From NCBI GenBank assembly GCA_900548215.1, contig URJI01000096.1, positions 1-10,061 on the forward strand: DNA of 10,061 nt, read 5' to 3'. Below, piece by piece: positions 1 to 6,238 of this stretch (its first letter is position 1; every line of letters starts with the position of its first letter). Source of the DNA: an uncultured Coprococcus sp. GTDB taxonomy: Bacteria > Bacillota > Clostridia > Lachnospirales > Lachnospiraceae. The notes beneath the pieces are model-generated. The model made no database searches. It had not been told where the DNA came from and saw nothing but the letters and a program-made list of their open reading frames with translations. The position numbers were made by a program, and so were the translations under genes.

Positions 1-2
1 TC

Positions 3-602
3 ATACTAGACAACGTGAACCTTGACATGGAGCCCGGAAGGATATACGGCCTTAAGGGAAGAAACGGATGCGGCAAGACGATGATCATGAGGAGTCTGTG
101 CGGACTCCTTATACCGGATTCCGGAACCATAACAATAGATGGAAAGGTGCTGCACAGGGATATAAAGTTCCCGGAGAGTGTGGGAGTCCTGATAGAGAAT
201 CCGTCATTCCTTCCGCAGTACACAGGATTACGGAACCTGTCCATGCTGGCAAAGCTTACCGGCGGGATAAGTGCAGCTGATATAAGGACAGCTATGGAGA
301 GGACGGGACTTGATCCTGATGACAGCCGTACATACCGGAAGTATTCCCTTGGAATGAAACAGAAGCTCGGCATAGCCAATGCGGTCATGGGAGAGCCGGA
401 TCTCATCATACTTGATGAACCGATAAATGCCCTTGATGAGCAGACTGTTGAAAAGATAAGGGAGGAGCTGATGAAGCTCCGGGATAAGGAGAAGATCATA
501 GTGATAGCCTGCCATGACAGGGAGGAGCTTGAGTTCCTGTGCGATACGATATATGAGATAAAGGACGGGACTGTGGCCGGATGTGAGGTGATAGGTGAAT
601 GA
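3..602 (+). CDS. ABC transporter ATP-binding protein (5' end cut by window)
   Basis: This is the nucleotide-binding subunit of an ABC transporter, which hydrolyses ATP at the inner membrane face to drive the neighbouring permease. The frame is already open at base 3 and reads ILDNVNLDMEPG, the usual beta-strand before Walker A. The GTG at 15 is therefore an internal codon, and perhaps 20-30 N-terminal residues lie upstream. Visible motifs are Walker A GRNGCGKT (57-80), a Q-loop region with Glu in place of Gln (LIENPSFLPQYTG), signature YSLGMKQKL (342-368), Walker B LIILDEP (402-422), D-loop NALD, and the switch histidine in IACHDRE (codon 513-515). The YSLGMKQ signature and IENP loop are typical of BcrA-like ATPases used for peptide or antibiotic export and immunity. 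The substrate cannot be read from the sequence. The stop overlaps the permease start by four bases (ATGA), so the two are translationally coupled. Confidence 0.95.
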   Translation: MLDNVNLDMEPGRIYGLKGRNGCGKTMIMRSLCGLLIPDSGTITIDGKVLHRDIKFPESVGVLIENPSFLPQYTGLRNLSMLAKLTGGISAADIRTAMERTGLDPDDSRTYRKYSLGMKQKLGIANAVMGEPDLIILDEPINALDEQTVEKIREELMKLRDKEKIIVIACHDREELEFLCDTIYEIKDGTVAGCEVIGE

Positions 603-1429
603 AGACACTCAGACTTCTCGCAAGGGATATGAGAGGCGGGATGCTCCGGAGATGGTATCTGCTGGTCATACCTGTGATATTTGCAGCCGCAAGGGCGGGT
701 GAGCTTCATCATCTGATAAACCAGATGGCAGAACTGAACATCCTGTACACTGAGGGAACTGCGGCTGATTATGTGATGTATGTGATGCAGGGAACCCCGG
801 TGTTCAACTTTGACCCGAAGGAGTATTTCTCCATACCGATATATTGGTTTGCATTCCAGATGGGGCTTGCATATCTTCTGGCGTATTATTCATATGATGA
901 TTTCACTGAGAACGGAAGGGTACTTCTTATCGCCTCAGGGAGCAGGAAGAGCTGGTGGATGGGCAAGTTCATCTACTGTGTGCTGTCGGTGGCAGTGTAT
1001 TTCGCTGTAGGCTATCTGGCGGTATGCGTGGCGGCCGGGTTTTACGGTGCAGATATGAGCTTTCATGTGACTAAGTCCCTGGCGGCGGAGTTGTATCCTT
1101 CGGCAGTTGTGAGCCTTGGAAGCTTTGATGTGCTTCTTCTTTCTGTGATACTTCCGGTGCTCATATCCATGGCGGTGAGTGCCGTCCAGGTGCTTGTAGG
1201 ATTCCTGGTGAATCCGGTTGTGAGTTTTGCAGGAGTATGCGCACTGTACGTACTCTCGGCGTACTATACGGCGTGGTACTTTGTAGGCAACTACACGATG
1301 TGGCAGAGGATGTCATATGTGGTGGAGGATGGAATCAGCCCGGAGAGCGGACTGGCGGTTGCCGGAGGCCTTTTGGTGATCACAATGGCCAGCGGGATGA
1401 TGTATTTTGAGAATAAGGATGTTATGTGA
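599..1429 (+). CDS. ABC-2-type transporter permease subunit, substrate unknown
   Basis: This is a 276-residue membrane protein and the likely permease partner of the preceding ATPase, whose stop codon it overlaps in an ATGA junction. Hydrophobic stretches fit about six membrane segments, near residues 19-33, 81-97, 122-147, 177-203, 207-228 and 252-270. This matches the ABC-2 layout of a short cytoplasmic N-terminus, a long first extracellular loop and a charged end after the last helix (YFENKDVM). A GSRKSWWMGKF segment before helix 3 resembles the cytoplasmic loop of uncharacterised Firmicutes ABC-2 permeases. No catalytic residues are expected. The start is supported by coupling, with a GGTG stretch just upstream but no strong Shine-Dalgarno. 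Export of a peptide, antibiotic or lipid is the usual role of such pairs, but the substrate here is unknown. The gene ends at a shared terminator facing the Na/Pi cotransporter gene. Confidence 0.85.
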   Translation: MKTLRLLARDMRGGMLRRWYLLVIPVIFAAARAGELHHLINQMAELNILYTEGTAADYVMYVMQGTPVFNFDPKEYFSIPIYWFAFQMGLAYLLAYYSYDDFTENGRVLLIASGSRKSWWMGKFIYCVLSVAVYFAVGYLAVCVAAGFYGADMSFHVTKSLAAELYPSAVVSLGSFDVLLLSVILPVLISMAVSAVQVLVGFLVNPVVSFAGVCALYVLSAYYTAWYFVGNYTMWQRMSYVVEDGISPESGLAVAGGLLVITMASGMMYFENKDVM

Positions 1430-1430
1430 C

Positions 1431-1495
1431 AATAATAAAGGAATCGCCAATCACATGCCAAGATTACAGCATGCAGTTGCGATTCCTTTATTATT
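1431..1495. terminator. Bidirectional terminator with 17-bp perfect inverted repeat
   Basis: AATAATAAAGGAATCGC (1431-1447) is repeated as its exact reverse complement at 1479-1495. One bulged C (1448) lets AA 1449-1450 pair with TT 1477-1478. The 31-base centre holds a second stem, CATGC (1454-1458) with GCATG (1469-1473). Both strands give an AAUAAUAAAGG...CCUUUAUUAUU stem whose distal arm is U-rich. The element lies one base after the permease stop and eight bases from the stop of the convergent gene, so it probably terminates both. Confidence 0.75.
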
Positions 1496-1503
1496 ACATA
1501 TGA

Positions 1504-3591
1504 TTATTTCTTCTTTTGACTTTTTTTATTCTTTTCAGAATATTTGTCATTGATTCGTTCTTTTATCTTATCATGTTTTTCTGACACTTTATTTTTTGTA
1601 GATTTCTTCTTGCCGGATTGTCCATCATTTGACTTCTTCTGGCTTTCTTTCTGTCTGCCATTTTCTTTGTCTTTGACAGGCTTTTCACTGGCCATGGCAT
1701 CCGTGCCTGGAGCATTTTCAGACTTTTCCGTATCAGATGTATCAGTCTCTTCGTCGGCTGTTGTGATCTGACGCAGCTCCTTCAGACTACTGTTAAATCC
1801 ATCTGTTATAGGATCTGCGTACATGGAAGAGTAGTAAGCGTACAGGGCTTTGTATTCCTCGGAGGTCTTGTAGCCGGTGATATAGATATGGCCGTGCATC
1901 TCGTCCATGTGTATTCCGCGGATCTTCTTAGCTATATGAAGTCCGATGTTCTTACAGTGGCTTCCGATACGGTCGAGACTTGTGAGGATATCCACCAGGG
2001 CAAAACCACCTGGAATACCGCATTCACCGACCTGCAGTCTCACTACGTGGTGATCTTTTATGAGTTCGGTGATCTCGCTTATGGTTTGAGCAAGAGGTTC
2101 TATTCTGGATATTGCCTGAAGATCGTCCTCTTTGAACGCACTGAGTGTCATATCTATGATATTGTCAGTGGCTTTAAGTGCTGTCTGTATCTCTTTCATT
2201 CCCTGGTCTGAGAAGTTTATCTTCTGATCGATTATGTTCCTTGACACCACAAGAAGATTCTCACAGTGGTCTCCGATACGCTCCATGTCACTGAGACTGT
2301 TTAAAAGCTCGGATACGTCAAGTCTCTCTGATCTGGACATATTGTTCTGAGATGTAACTTTGAGAAGGAAGTTGTTCAGAGAGCTCTCACATCTGTCGAT
2401 GAAATCCTCGTTTTCTTCAAGCTTTGCAGCGTCTTCTTCGTTGTACTCAGATATGAGGCCACAGGCTATTGAGAAGTTCTCACGTATGCAGTCTGCCATG
2501 GCAAACATGACGTTTCTTGCCTGTGAGATAGCGATGGCTGGCGTCGCTATAAGTCGTGGATCAAGGGATGCGAGTTCTTTATCAATCTTGGATTCTTCGT
2601 CGTCCTTAATTATCTTTCCTGTGAGCTTTGCCACCTGATTTGTAAATGGTAGAAGCATGATACTTATGATGAAGTTGAACAGGAAGTGGACATTCGCTAT
2701 ATCTCCACGGTTTACTACCTTTTCCATAAATGGCATATCTATAAAGAGCTGGAGCCCGTATATGACAACTACAAAGAATACTGCGCCAAATATGTTGAAG
2801 AGGAGGTAGGAGAGTGACACTCTCTTTGCTTTCTTGTTCGCACCGATTCCTCCTAAAATGATGGTCATACACTTACCTATATTCTGACCGATAATAATAG
2901 GAATGGCTGTTCCATAGGTTACGACTCCTGTTGATGATATAGCCTGAAGTATACCGACAGAAGCGGATGAACTCTGTATGATGGCTGTCAGTACGAGACC
3001 TATGAGTATTCCGAGGAATGGGTTGTTGAATGATGTGAACAGATTCTGGAAGCTTTCTGATTCTTTGAGTGGTGCAAATACTCCCTCCATGGTGTTCATA
3101 CCGAGGAAAAGTACGCCAAGGCCCACAAGAATGCTTGCGACATCGCGCTTCTTGTTGTTCTTTGTGAAAAGTATGATAAATGCACCTATACATATAAGGA
3201 TAGGAGCAAATGATGACGGTTTTAATAATCTCAAGAAAATGTTGCTTTCGCCGAGATCTCCAAGACGGAGAATCTGTGCTGTTGCGGTACTACCTATGTT
3301 TGCACCGAATACAACTGGAATAGCCTGACCGAGCTTCATGATGCCGGCATTTACAAAACCGATGAGCATGATGGTTGTTGCAGCTGAGCTCTGTATGATG
3401 GCCGTGACGGCAGTTCCAAGTGTAAATCCTTTTATATTGCCGACTACCTGATTTTTTCCTGTTGTCAGCTTTTCAAGAACTTTTTCAAGACTTCCTCCTG
3501 CCAGATTCTTGAGCGAGGCACCCATGAGATTCATTCCGAAAAGGAACAGACCTACACCTCCAAGCAACGTTAAAATTGAAAACAGATCCAA
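1504..3591 (-). CDS. Na/Pi cotransporter family protein with PhoU-like domain
   Basis: This is a sodium-dependent phosphate transporter of the NptA/YjbB type in the cytoplasmic membrane. The 695-residue product starts at a TTG (3591). AGGAGG lies nine bases upstream of it, and the longer frame from an ATG at 3678 would begin at about the transcription start. The two inverted halves of the Na/Pi-II fold are visible: QSSA with GANIGST (residues 67-70 and 96-102) and QSSS with GQNIG (206-209 and 235-239). About eight to ten hydrophobic segments lie within residues 1-325. Residues about 350-560 form a PhoU-like helical domain with paired motifs ERIGDHCENL (437-446) and DRIGSHCKNIG (540-550). The first is a typical PhoU metal-binding signature. 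Residues 611-695 are an unusual low-complexity tail, first acidic/Ser/Thr then Lys-rich, ending SQKKK. Transcription comes from its own promoter, divergent from the symporter gene. It may import Pi or export it when phosphate is in excess; the sequence does not decide. Confidence 0.93.
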   Translation of the reverse strand: MDLFSILTLLGGVGLFLFGMNLMGASLKNLAGGSLEKVLEKLTTGKNQVVGNIKGFTLGTAVTAIIQSSAATTIMLIGFVNAGIMKLGQAIPVVFGANIGSTATAQILRLGDLGESNIFLRLLKPSSFAPILICIGAFIILFTKNNKKRDVASILVGLGVLFLGMNTMEGVFAPLKESESFQNLFTSFNNPFLGILIGLVLTAIIQSSSASVGILQAISSTGVVTYGTAIPIIIGQNIGKCMTIILGGIGANKKAKRVSLSYLLFNIFGAVFFVVVIYGLQLFIDMPFMEKVVNRGDIANVHFLFNFIISIMLLPFTNQVAKLTGKIIKDDEESKIDKELASLDPRLIATPAIAISQARNVMFAMADCIRENFSIACGLISEYNEEDAAKLEENEDFIDRCESSLNNFLLKVTSQNNMSRSERLDVSELLNSLSDMERIGDHCENLLVVSRNIIDQKINFSDQGMKEIQTALKATDNIIDMTLSAFKEDDLQAISRIEPLAQTISEITELIKDHHVVRLQVGECGIPGGFALVDILTSLDRIGSHCKNIGLHIAKKIRGIHMDEMHGHIYITGYKTSEEYKALYAYYSSMYADPITDGFNSSLKELRQITTADEETDTSDTEKSENAPGTDAMASEKPVKDKENGRQKESQKKSNDGQSGKKKSTKNKVSEKHDKIKERINDKYSEKNKKSQKKK

Positions 3592-3600
3592 GATAATTGC

Positions 3601-3606
3601 CCTCCT
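3601..3606 (-). promoter_or_regulatory. Shine-Dalgarno that fixes the TTG start of the Na/Pi gene
   Basis: The minus strand reads AGGAGG followed by nine bases (GCAATTATC) and TTG (3591). This is a perfect ribosome binding site at normal spacing. It makes MDLFSILTLLGG the true N-terminus and removes 29 residues from the longest reading frame. Confidence 0.85.
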
Positions 3607-3681
3607 GAGTAAAAATATGTTACCTGTGTATAATCCAGGTAAAATCAATGTAATGAATATGCAAAAACCCATTTGCATTCG

Positions 3682-3690
3682 ATTATATCA
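3682..3690 (-). promoter_or_regulatory. Promoter (extended -10) of the Na/Pi gene
   Basis: The minus strand carries TGATATAAT: a perfect TATAAT (3687 to 3682) preceded by TG plus one base. The -35 region, 17 bases upstream, is poor (TAGTAC). An extended -10 is known to compensate for this. The predicted transcription start near 3675 gives a leader of about 84 bases before the TTG codon. Confidence 0.6.
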
Positions 3691-3736
3691 CAACAGTAGT
3701 TTTTGTACTATTGAAAAAATAATGCAATTATTAGAA

Positions 3737-3752
3737 ACATTTCGTCAAATGT
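3737..3752. repeat. Perfect 6-bp dyad in the divergent promoter region
   Basis: ACATTT, CGTC, AAATGT forms a perfect inverted repeat between the two divergent -10 boxes, about 50 bases from the Na/Pi box and about 41 from the symporter box. It could be a regulator site acting on both genes. AT-rich DNA produces such dyads by chance, so this is tentative. Confidence 0.3.
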
Positions 3753-3789
3753 AACAATAAATTAGATGGTGGCGGTTATTCTTCAAGTG

Positions 3790-3798
3790 TGATAAAAT
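3790..3798 (+). promoter_or_regulatory. Putative promoter (extended -10) of the symporter-rlmH unit
   Basis: TGATAAAAT is an extended -10 (TG, one base, TAAAAT) with no good -35 at 17 bases. Transcription would start near 3805. The leader of about 25 bases contains the ribosome binding site AGGAG (3816-3820), nine bases before the ATG at 3830. Confidence 0.45.
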
Positions 3799-3829
3799 GG
3801 GTTGACGTTCAATTTAGGAGATGTGAAAG

Positions 3830-5278
3830 ATGTCGATTTTTACAGATAAGAGAGTATTTGGTATAAAGAGAAAGAATTCCAGCGGTATAGCCACTGCTGG
3901 CCAGGTATGTGCGAATGATGTTATACTCTGGGTCATCTTTCTCCTTCCTATAAATATAGTGCTCCACGGTGCCGGTCAGTGTTTTGTGGCTATAGGACTG
4001 TTTGCGGGAAATGTCATAGGGTGGATATTTCTGTCCAAGAGGATGAACTCGTATGTGGAATTTTCTAAAAAGAAGATACACAATGCACCAGAGCTATTTG
4101 CCGCAAGATATGATTCGTGGATACTGAAGGATTTGGTCTCAGTGGTGTGGATCGTGACTCTTGGAGCAATACTTGTATCGGTGCTCAGGGTAATAGTGTC
4201 GGTTGTGGCGTATTTTATGGATATGGATGAGAGTCTGTGCCTGGTGGCGATCACGGTGTGCCTGGTTCTTGCAACTATATTGGTTGACAACCGATTTATG
4301 GGTATCATAAAGACAGTTGTATTTATCCTTGTCATATGCGTATGTCTTGCCATGATAGGACTTATTTTTTACAGAATAGACGTGTATGAACTGCTGGATA
4401 ATTACAGACGTTCAAGACTGAGTGGGGGTACAAGCATATATCTGAACATCATGTATTATGATGGAGAGCATATCAGTGTTGGAAGTGCGGTATCCATGGC
4501 GGGGGTAGGCCTTGGCTGTATCGCAATGCCGCTTATGTACAAGGGTGTCATAAATATCCGGGATGTGAAGGAACTTGATGCGGGACGAATATGGGCCATA
4601 GTGTTTGAAGGACTCACGATCCTGTCCAGCTGTGTGCTTGCAATGCTTGTGGTTCCGGTTCTTTACCCTGAACGTGTGTATTCAGGAATGAATTCTTTTC
4701 AGGTATACAATATGCTTCTCAAAAAACTCCTTGGAAGTGGTACCGTGGCATATGCTGCAAGATTTTTCATGCTTATGGTGTTCGTGCTTGCCGTTGTTGT
4801 CATGATGGAATCGCTTATGAGAAATATATGTGAGCATATGAGAGGAATGGTGCCGCCTGTATTCAAAGATCACAGTTATGTGAAGCTTCTGGTTGATATA
4901 GGAGTTGTCGTTATTACAGGCATCGCACTGTTTTTTGTGGCAGAATGTTCAAAGTACAACCGTGAGATGATGATAGTTCGTAGCTGGGGGCTCTGCGCTG
5001 CGGCACTTGCTGCACCTCTTATGTTCACGCTTATGTACAGAAATTCCACGAGATCCGGGATGTTTGCCGGCATTATTTCAGGTATAATTGCGTATTTTCT
5101 GTGGCAGTATCTACCTATTATAGATAATGGCAGTCTGTCTGAATATTTTTCACTGAGCGGTGATGTGCCGGGATTTCTGGTAAGTGCACTTTTCTGTCTG
5201 GTGGTGAGCGCTGCAACGGATAAGAACAGTGAGGATGAGCTGAAGGTATTTGACAGAATGAGGGCAGACCAGTCGTAG
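3830..5278 (+). CDS. Divergent sodium:solute symporter (PutP-like) family protein
   Basis: This is a 482-residue polytopic membrane protein with about 12-13 hydrophobic segments. It resembles the SSS family (PutP, PanF and similar). The first core helix, ANDVILWVIFLLP (residues 28-40), lines up with PutP ASDMSGWLLMGLP. It keeps the essential Asp (D30, equivalent to D55 of E. coli PutP), the Trp and the LP pair, but replaces Met56 and Ser57 with Val and Ile. APELFAARYDS (86-96) matches the family's PEFLxxRF loop, and TRSGMFAGIISGIIAYFLW (407-425) matches its late NRWGALAGMIxG element. In the helix that carries the sodium-binding Ser-Thr pair in PutP (S340, T341), this protein reads MMES (325-328), so coupling may be altered. 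The substrate is not identifiable; a sensor-like role is possible. The start is supported by AGGAG nine bases upstream. rlmH follows after 19 bases, suggesting co-transcription. Confidence 0.8.
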   Translation: MSIFTDKRVFGIKRKNSSGIATAGQVCANDVILWVIFLLPINIVLHGAGQCFVAIGLFAGNVIGWIFLSKRMNSYVEFSKKKIHNAPELFAARYDSWILKDLVSVVWIVTLGAILVSVLRVIVSVVAYFMDMDESLCLVAITVCLVLATILVDNRFMGIIKTVVFILVICVCLAMIGLIFYRIDVYELLDNYRRSRLSGGTSIYLNIMYYDGEHISVGSAVSMAGVGLGCIAMPLMYKGVINIRDVKELDAGRIWAIVFEGLTILSSCVLAMLVVPVLYPERVYSGMNSFQVYNMLLKKLLGSGTVAYAARFFMLMVFVLAVVVMMESLMRNICEHMRGMVPPVFKDHSYVKLLVDIGVVVITGIALFFVAECSKYNREMMIVRSWGLCAAALAAPLMFTLMYRNSTRSGMFAGIISGIIAYFLWQYLPIIDNGSLSEYFSLSGDVPGFLVSALFCLVVSAATDKNSEDELKVFDRMRADQS

Positions 5279-5297
5279 AAGCGGAGGAAGATTCAGA

Positions 5298-5756
5298 TTG
5301 ATTTACAAGATAGCGTGTGTTGGGCGCATAAAAGAAGATTATTTTACAGAATTGATAGACAGATACCGCAGGGAGATAGACAAGAGGGACAAGCTTGTGA
5401 TCTGTGAAGTCCCTGATGAGAGGATCCCACAGAAAAGCGGTGAAAAGGTCAATTCCATGATAATACATGCTGAGGCCGTGAGACTGAAGAATGTCATATC
5501 AAGGGACGATTATGTGATAGTGCTGTGCATAGAGGGGCGAAAGACCGCCACAGAGGAGCTTAAGAGCAGGATAGAACGTGTGAAGCAGCAGGGATATGGT
5601 ACGGTTACATTTGTCATAGGGGGATCCCTTGGACTTGATCCGGATATTATAAGGATGGCTGACTATAAGTTCAGCGTGTCTGAGATGACATTTCCACATC
5701 AGCTCATGAGGGTTGCTCTTGTAGAGCAGCTGCAGATCATATCTTCAGGAATGTGA
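5298..5756 (+). CDS. rlmH: 23S rRNA pseudouridine-1915 N3-methyltransferase, lacking the C-terminal tail
   Basis: RlmH is a SPOUT-fold enzyme that uses SAM to methylate pseudouridine 1915 in helix 69 of 23S rRNA near the decoding centre. The TTG start at 5298 has GGAGGA (5283-5288) nine bases upstream. The 152-residue product shows the N-terminal Rossmann-like half (IYKIACVGRIKEDY), the IEG motif (78-80), the SAM-knot loop VIGGSLGL (106-113) and the MTFPHQLMR motif (130-138). All are intact. After LVEQ (141-144) the family normally continues with about 15 residues, (I/L)YRAFRI....PYHK. Here it reads LQIISSGM and stops, so YRAF and PYHK are missing. In E. coli RlmH that tail, donated by the second subunit, supplies catalytic residues, so a homodimer of this protein should be impaired or inactive. 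A convergent RlmH-like gene that retains the tail begins 26 bases further on. The gene lies downstream of the symporter. Confidence 0.93.
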   Translation: MIYKIACVGRIKEDYFTELIDRYRREIDKRDKLVICEVPDERIPQKSGEKVNSMIIHAEAVRLKNVISRDDYVIVLCIEGRKTATEELKSRIERVKQQGYGTVTFVIGGSLGLDPDIIRMADYKFSVSEMTFPHQLMRVALVEQLQIISSGM

Positions 5757-5762
5757 AGATAT
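5739..5762 (+). terminator. Hairpin spanning the rlmH stop codon, possible terminator
   Basis: ATATCTTCA (5739-5747), GGAATG, TGAAGATAT (5754-5762) is a perfect 9-bp stem with a 6-base loop. The rlmH TGA stop (5754-5756) opens the right arm. The following ATATATTT is only a weak U-tract, so termination may be incomplete. The same stem would form in the transcript of the convergent gene. Confidence 0.45.
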
Positions 5763-5782
5763 ATATTTGGATGTGGTGAATG

Positions 5783-6181
5783 TCACTTGTGATAGGTTAT
5801 GTTATTCAATATGGTGAATGCCCGGTATACCTGTTCTGAGAGCAGGAGAGCAGACATCTCATCGGATGGGGATATGGAGCAGAGTGGGAATTCTTCCATG
5901 CCGGAAGTTAGCTCGCTGTCGTATCCTACATAATAATTGATCTTTGAGATTCCGCCCACCGATACGTCATTTATCTGATTTGCATAGTCCTCGGAAGATA
6001 TGGTGAGACCATGTGACAGATAATAATTTGCAGTGTTTTTCCCGGATGTGAATTTTATCTTGTTCGGGAGACATACTATTTTGAGATTGCAGTAGGGGGA
6101 TACCCTTTTCTGATACTCAGCCATCGCTTTCTGGCATAAAGGGTTGATTTTTTTCTGATTAACGTATATGTTTATATCCAT
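5783..6181 (-). CDS. Divergent RlmH-like SPOUT protein lacking the SAM loop
   Basis: This is a 132-residue protein, recognised here as an RlmH paralogue by eye alignment with B. subtilis RlmH. The N-terminus MDINIYV and AEYQKRVSPYCNLKI (residues 21-35) match MNINIV and EEYTKRLSAYAKIDI. SSEDYANQI (62-70) matches the TSEELADTI segment, and KINYYVG (80-86) matches KVTFVIG. The end LLLSEQVYRAF (113-123) with NITYHK (127-132) matches LILVEQIYRAF...EPYHK. The SAM-binding GGSLG is replaced by GYDSE, MTFPHQ is absent, and about 20 residues are missing from the middle, so it should not bind SAM alone. It retains exactly the tail that the adjacent rlmH lacks. The ATG at 6181 has GGAG eight bases upstream (CCGGAGAAAATCACATG). 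A longer frame from 6220 has no ribosome site. It has its own promoter and opposite orientation. Likely role: catalytic-tail subunit of a heterodimeric RlmH (inference). It could instead be a decaying copy. Confidence 0.85.
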   Translation of the reverse strand: MDINIYVNQKKINPLCQKAMAEYQKRVSPYCNLKIVCLPNKIKFTSGKNTANYYLSHGLTISSEDYANQINDVSVGGISKINYYVGYDSELTSGMEEFPLCSISPSDEMSALLLSEQVYRAFTILNNITYHK

Positions 6182-6189
6182 GTGATTTT

Positions 6190-6228
6190 CTCCGGTTGCA
6201 GTATTGGTGGCAGACATCATCTGCCGGA
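6190..6228 (-). promoter_or_regulatory. Leader of the RlmH-like gene: RBS with possible competing hairpins
   Basis: On the minus strand, GGAG (6193 to 6190) lies eight bases before the ATG at 6181 and decides the start. Upstream TCCGG (6228-6224) can pair with CCGGA (6195-6191), which overlaps this site. Alternatively GGCAGA (6225-6220) pairs with TCTGCC (6214-6209) over a 5-base loop. The two structures share two bases and exclude each other. A regulatory role is only possible, not shown. Confidence 0.35.
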
Positions 6229-6238
6229 CGACAGTTAC

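Noticed and set aside
228..608. A minus-strand frame of 126 codons opposite the ABC ATPase.
   Set aside because: It lies wholly within a gene carrying all ABC motifs, resembles no known family, and lacks a promoter or ribosome site.
1888..2211. A plus-strand frame of 107 codons inside the Na/Pi cotransporter gene.
   Set aside because: It is antisense to the PhoU-like domain, with no ribosome site and no recognisable family.
3592..3678. A longer N-terminus for the Na/Pi cotransporter beginning at the ATG at 3678.
   Set aside because: The TATAAT box at 3687-3682 puts the transcription start near 3675, downstream of that ATG. AGGAGG sits at correct spacing before the TTG at 3591, where family homology begins.
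5730..5782. An SCC-type attachment site, since staphylococcal SCC elements integrate at the 3' end of rlmH.
   Set aside because: That site lies in the YHK codons, which are missing here. No direct repeats, recombinase gene or element boundary is visible nearby.
5710..5860. A simple inversion that exchanged the 3' ends of the two RlmH-like genes, or an invertible switch.
   Set aside because: The sequences around the matching EQ codons share only a few bases and no inverted repeat long enough for recombination. The second gene is RlmH-like along its whole length, not just at the tail.
6182..6220. An upstream ATG pair (6220 and 6217) giving a 145-residue version of the RlmH-like protein.
   Set aside because: No ribosome binding site precedes these ATGs, which lie in a possible leader hairpin. 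GGAG sits eight bases before 6181, where RlmH similarity starts.
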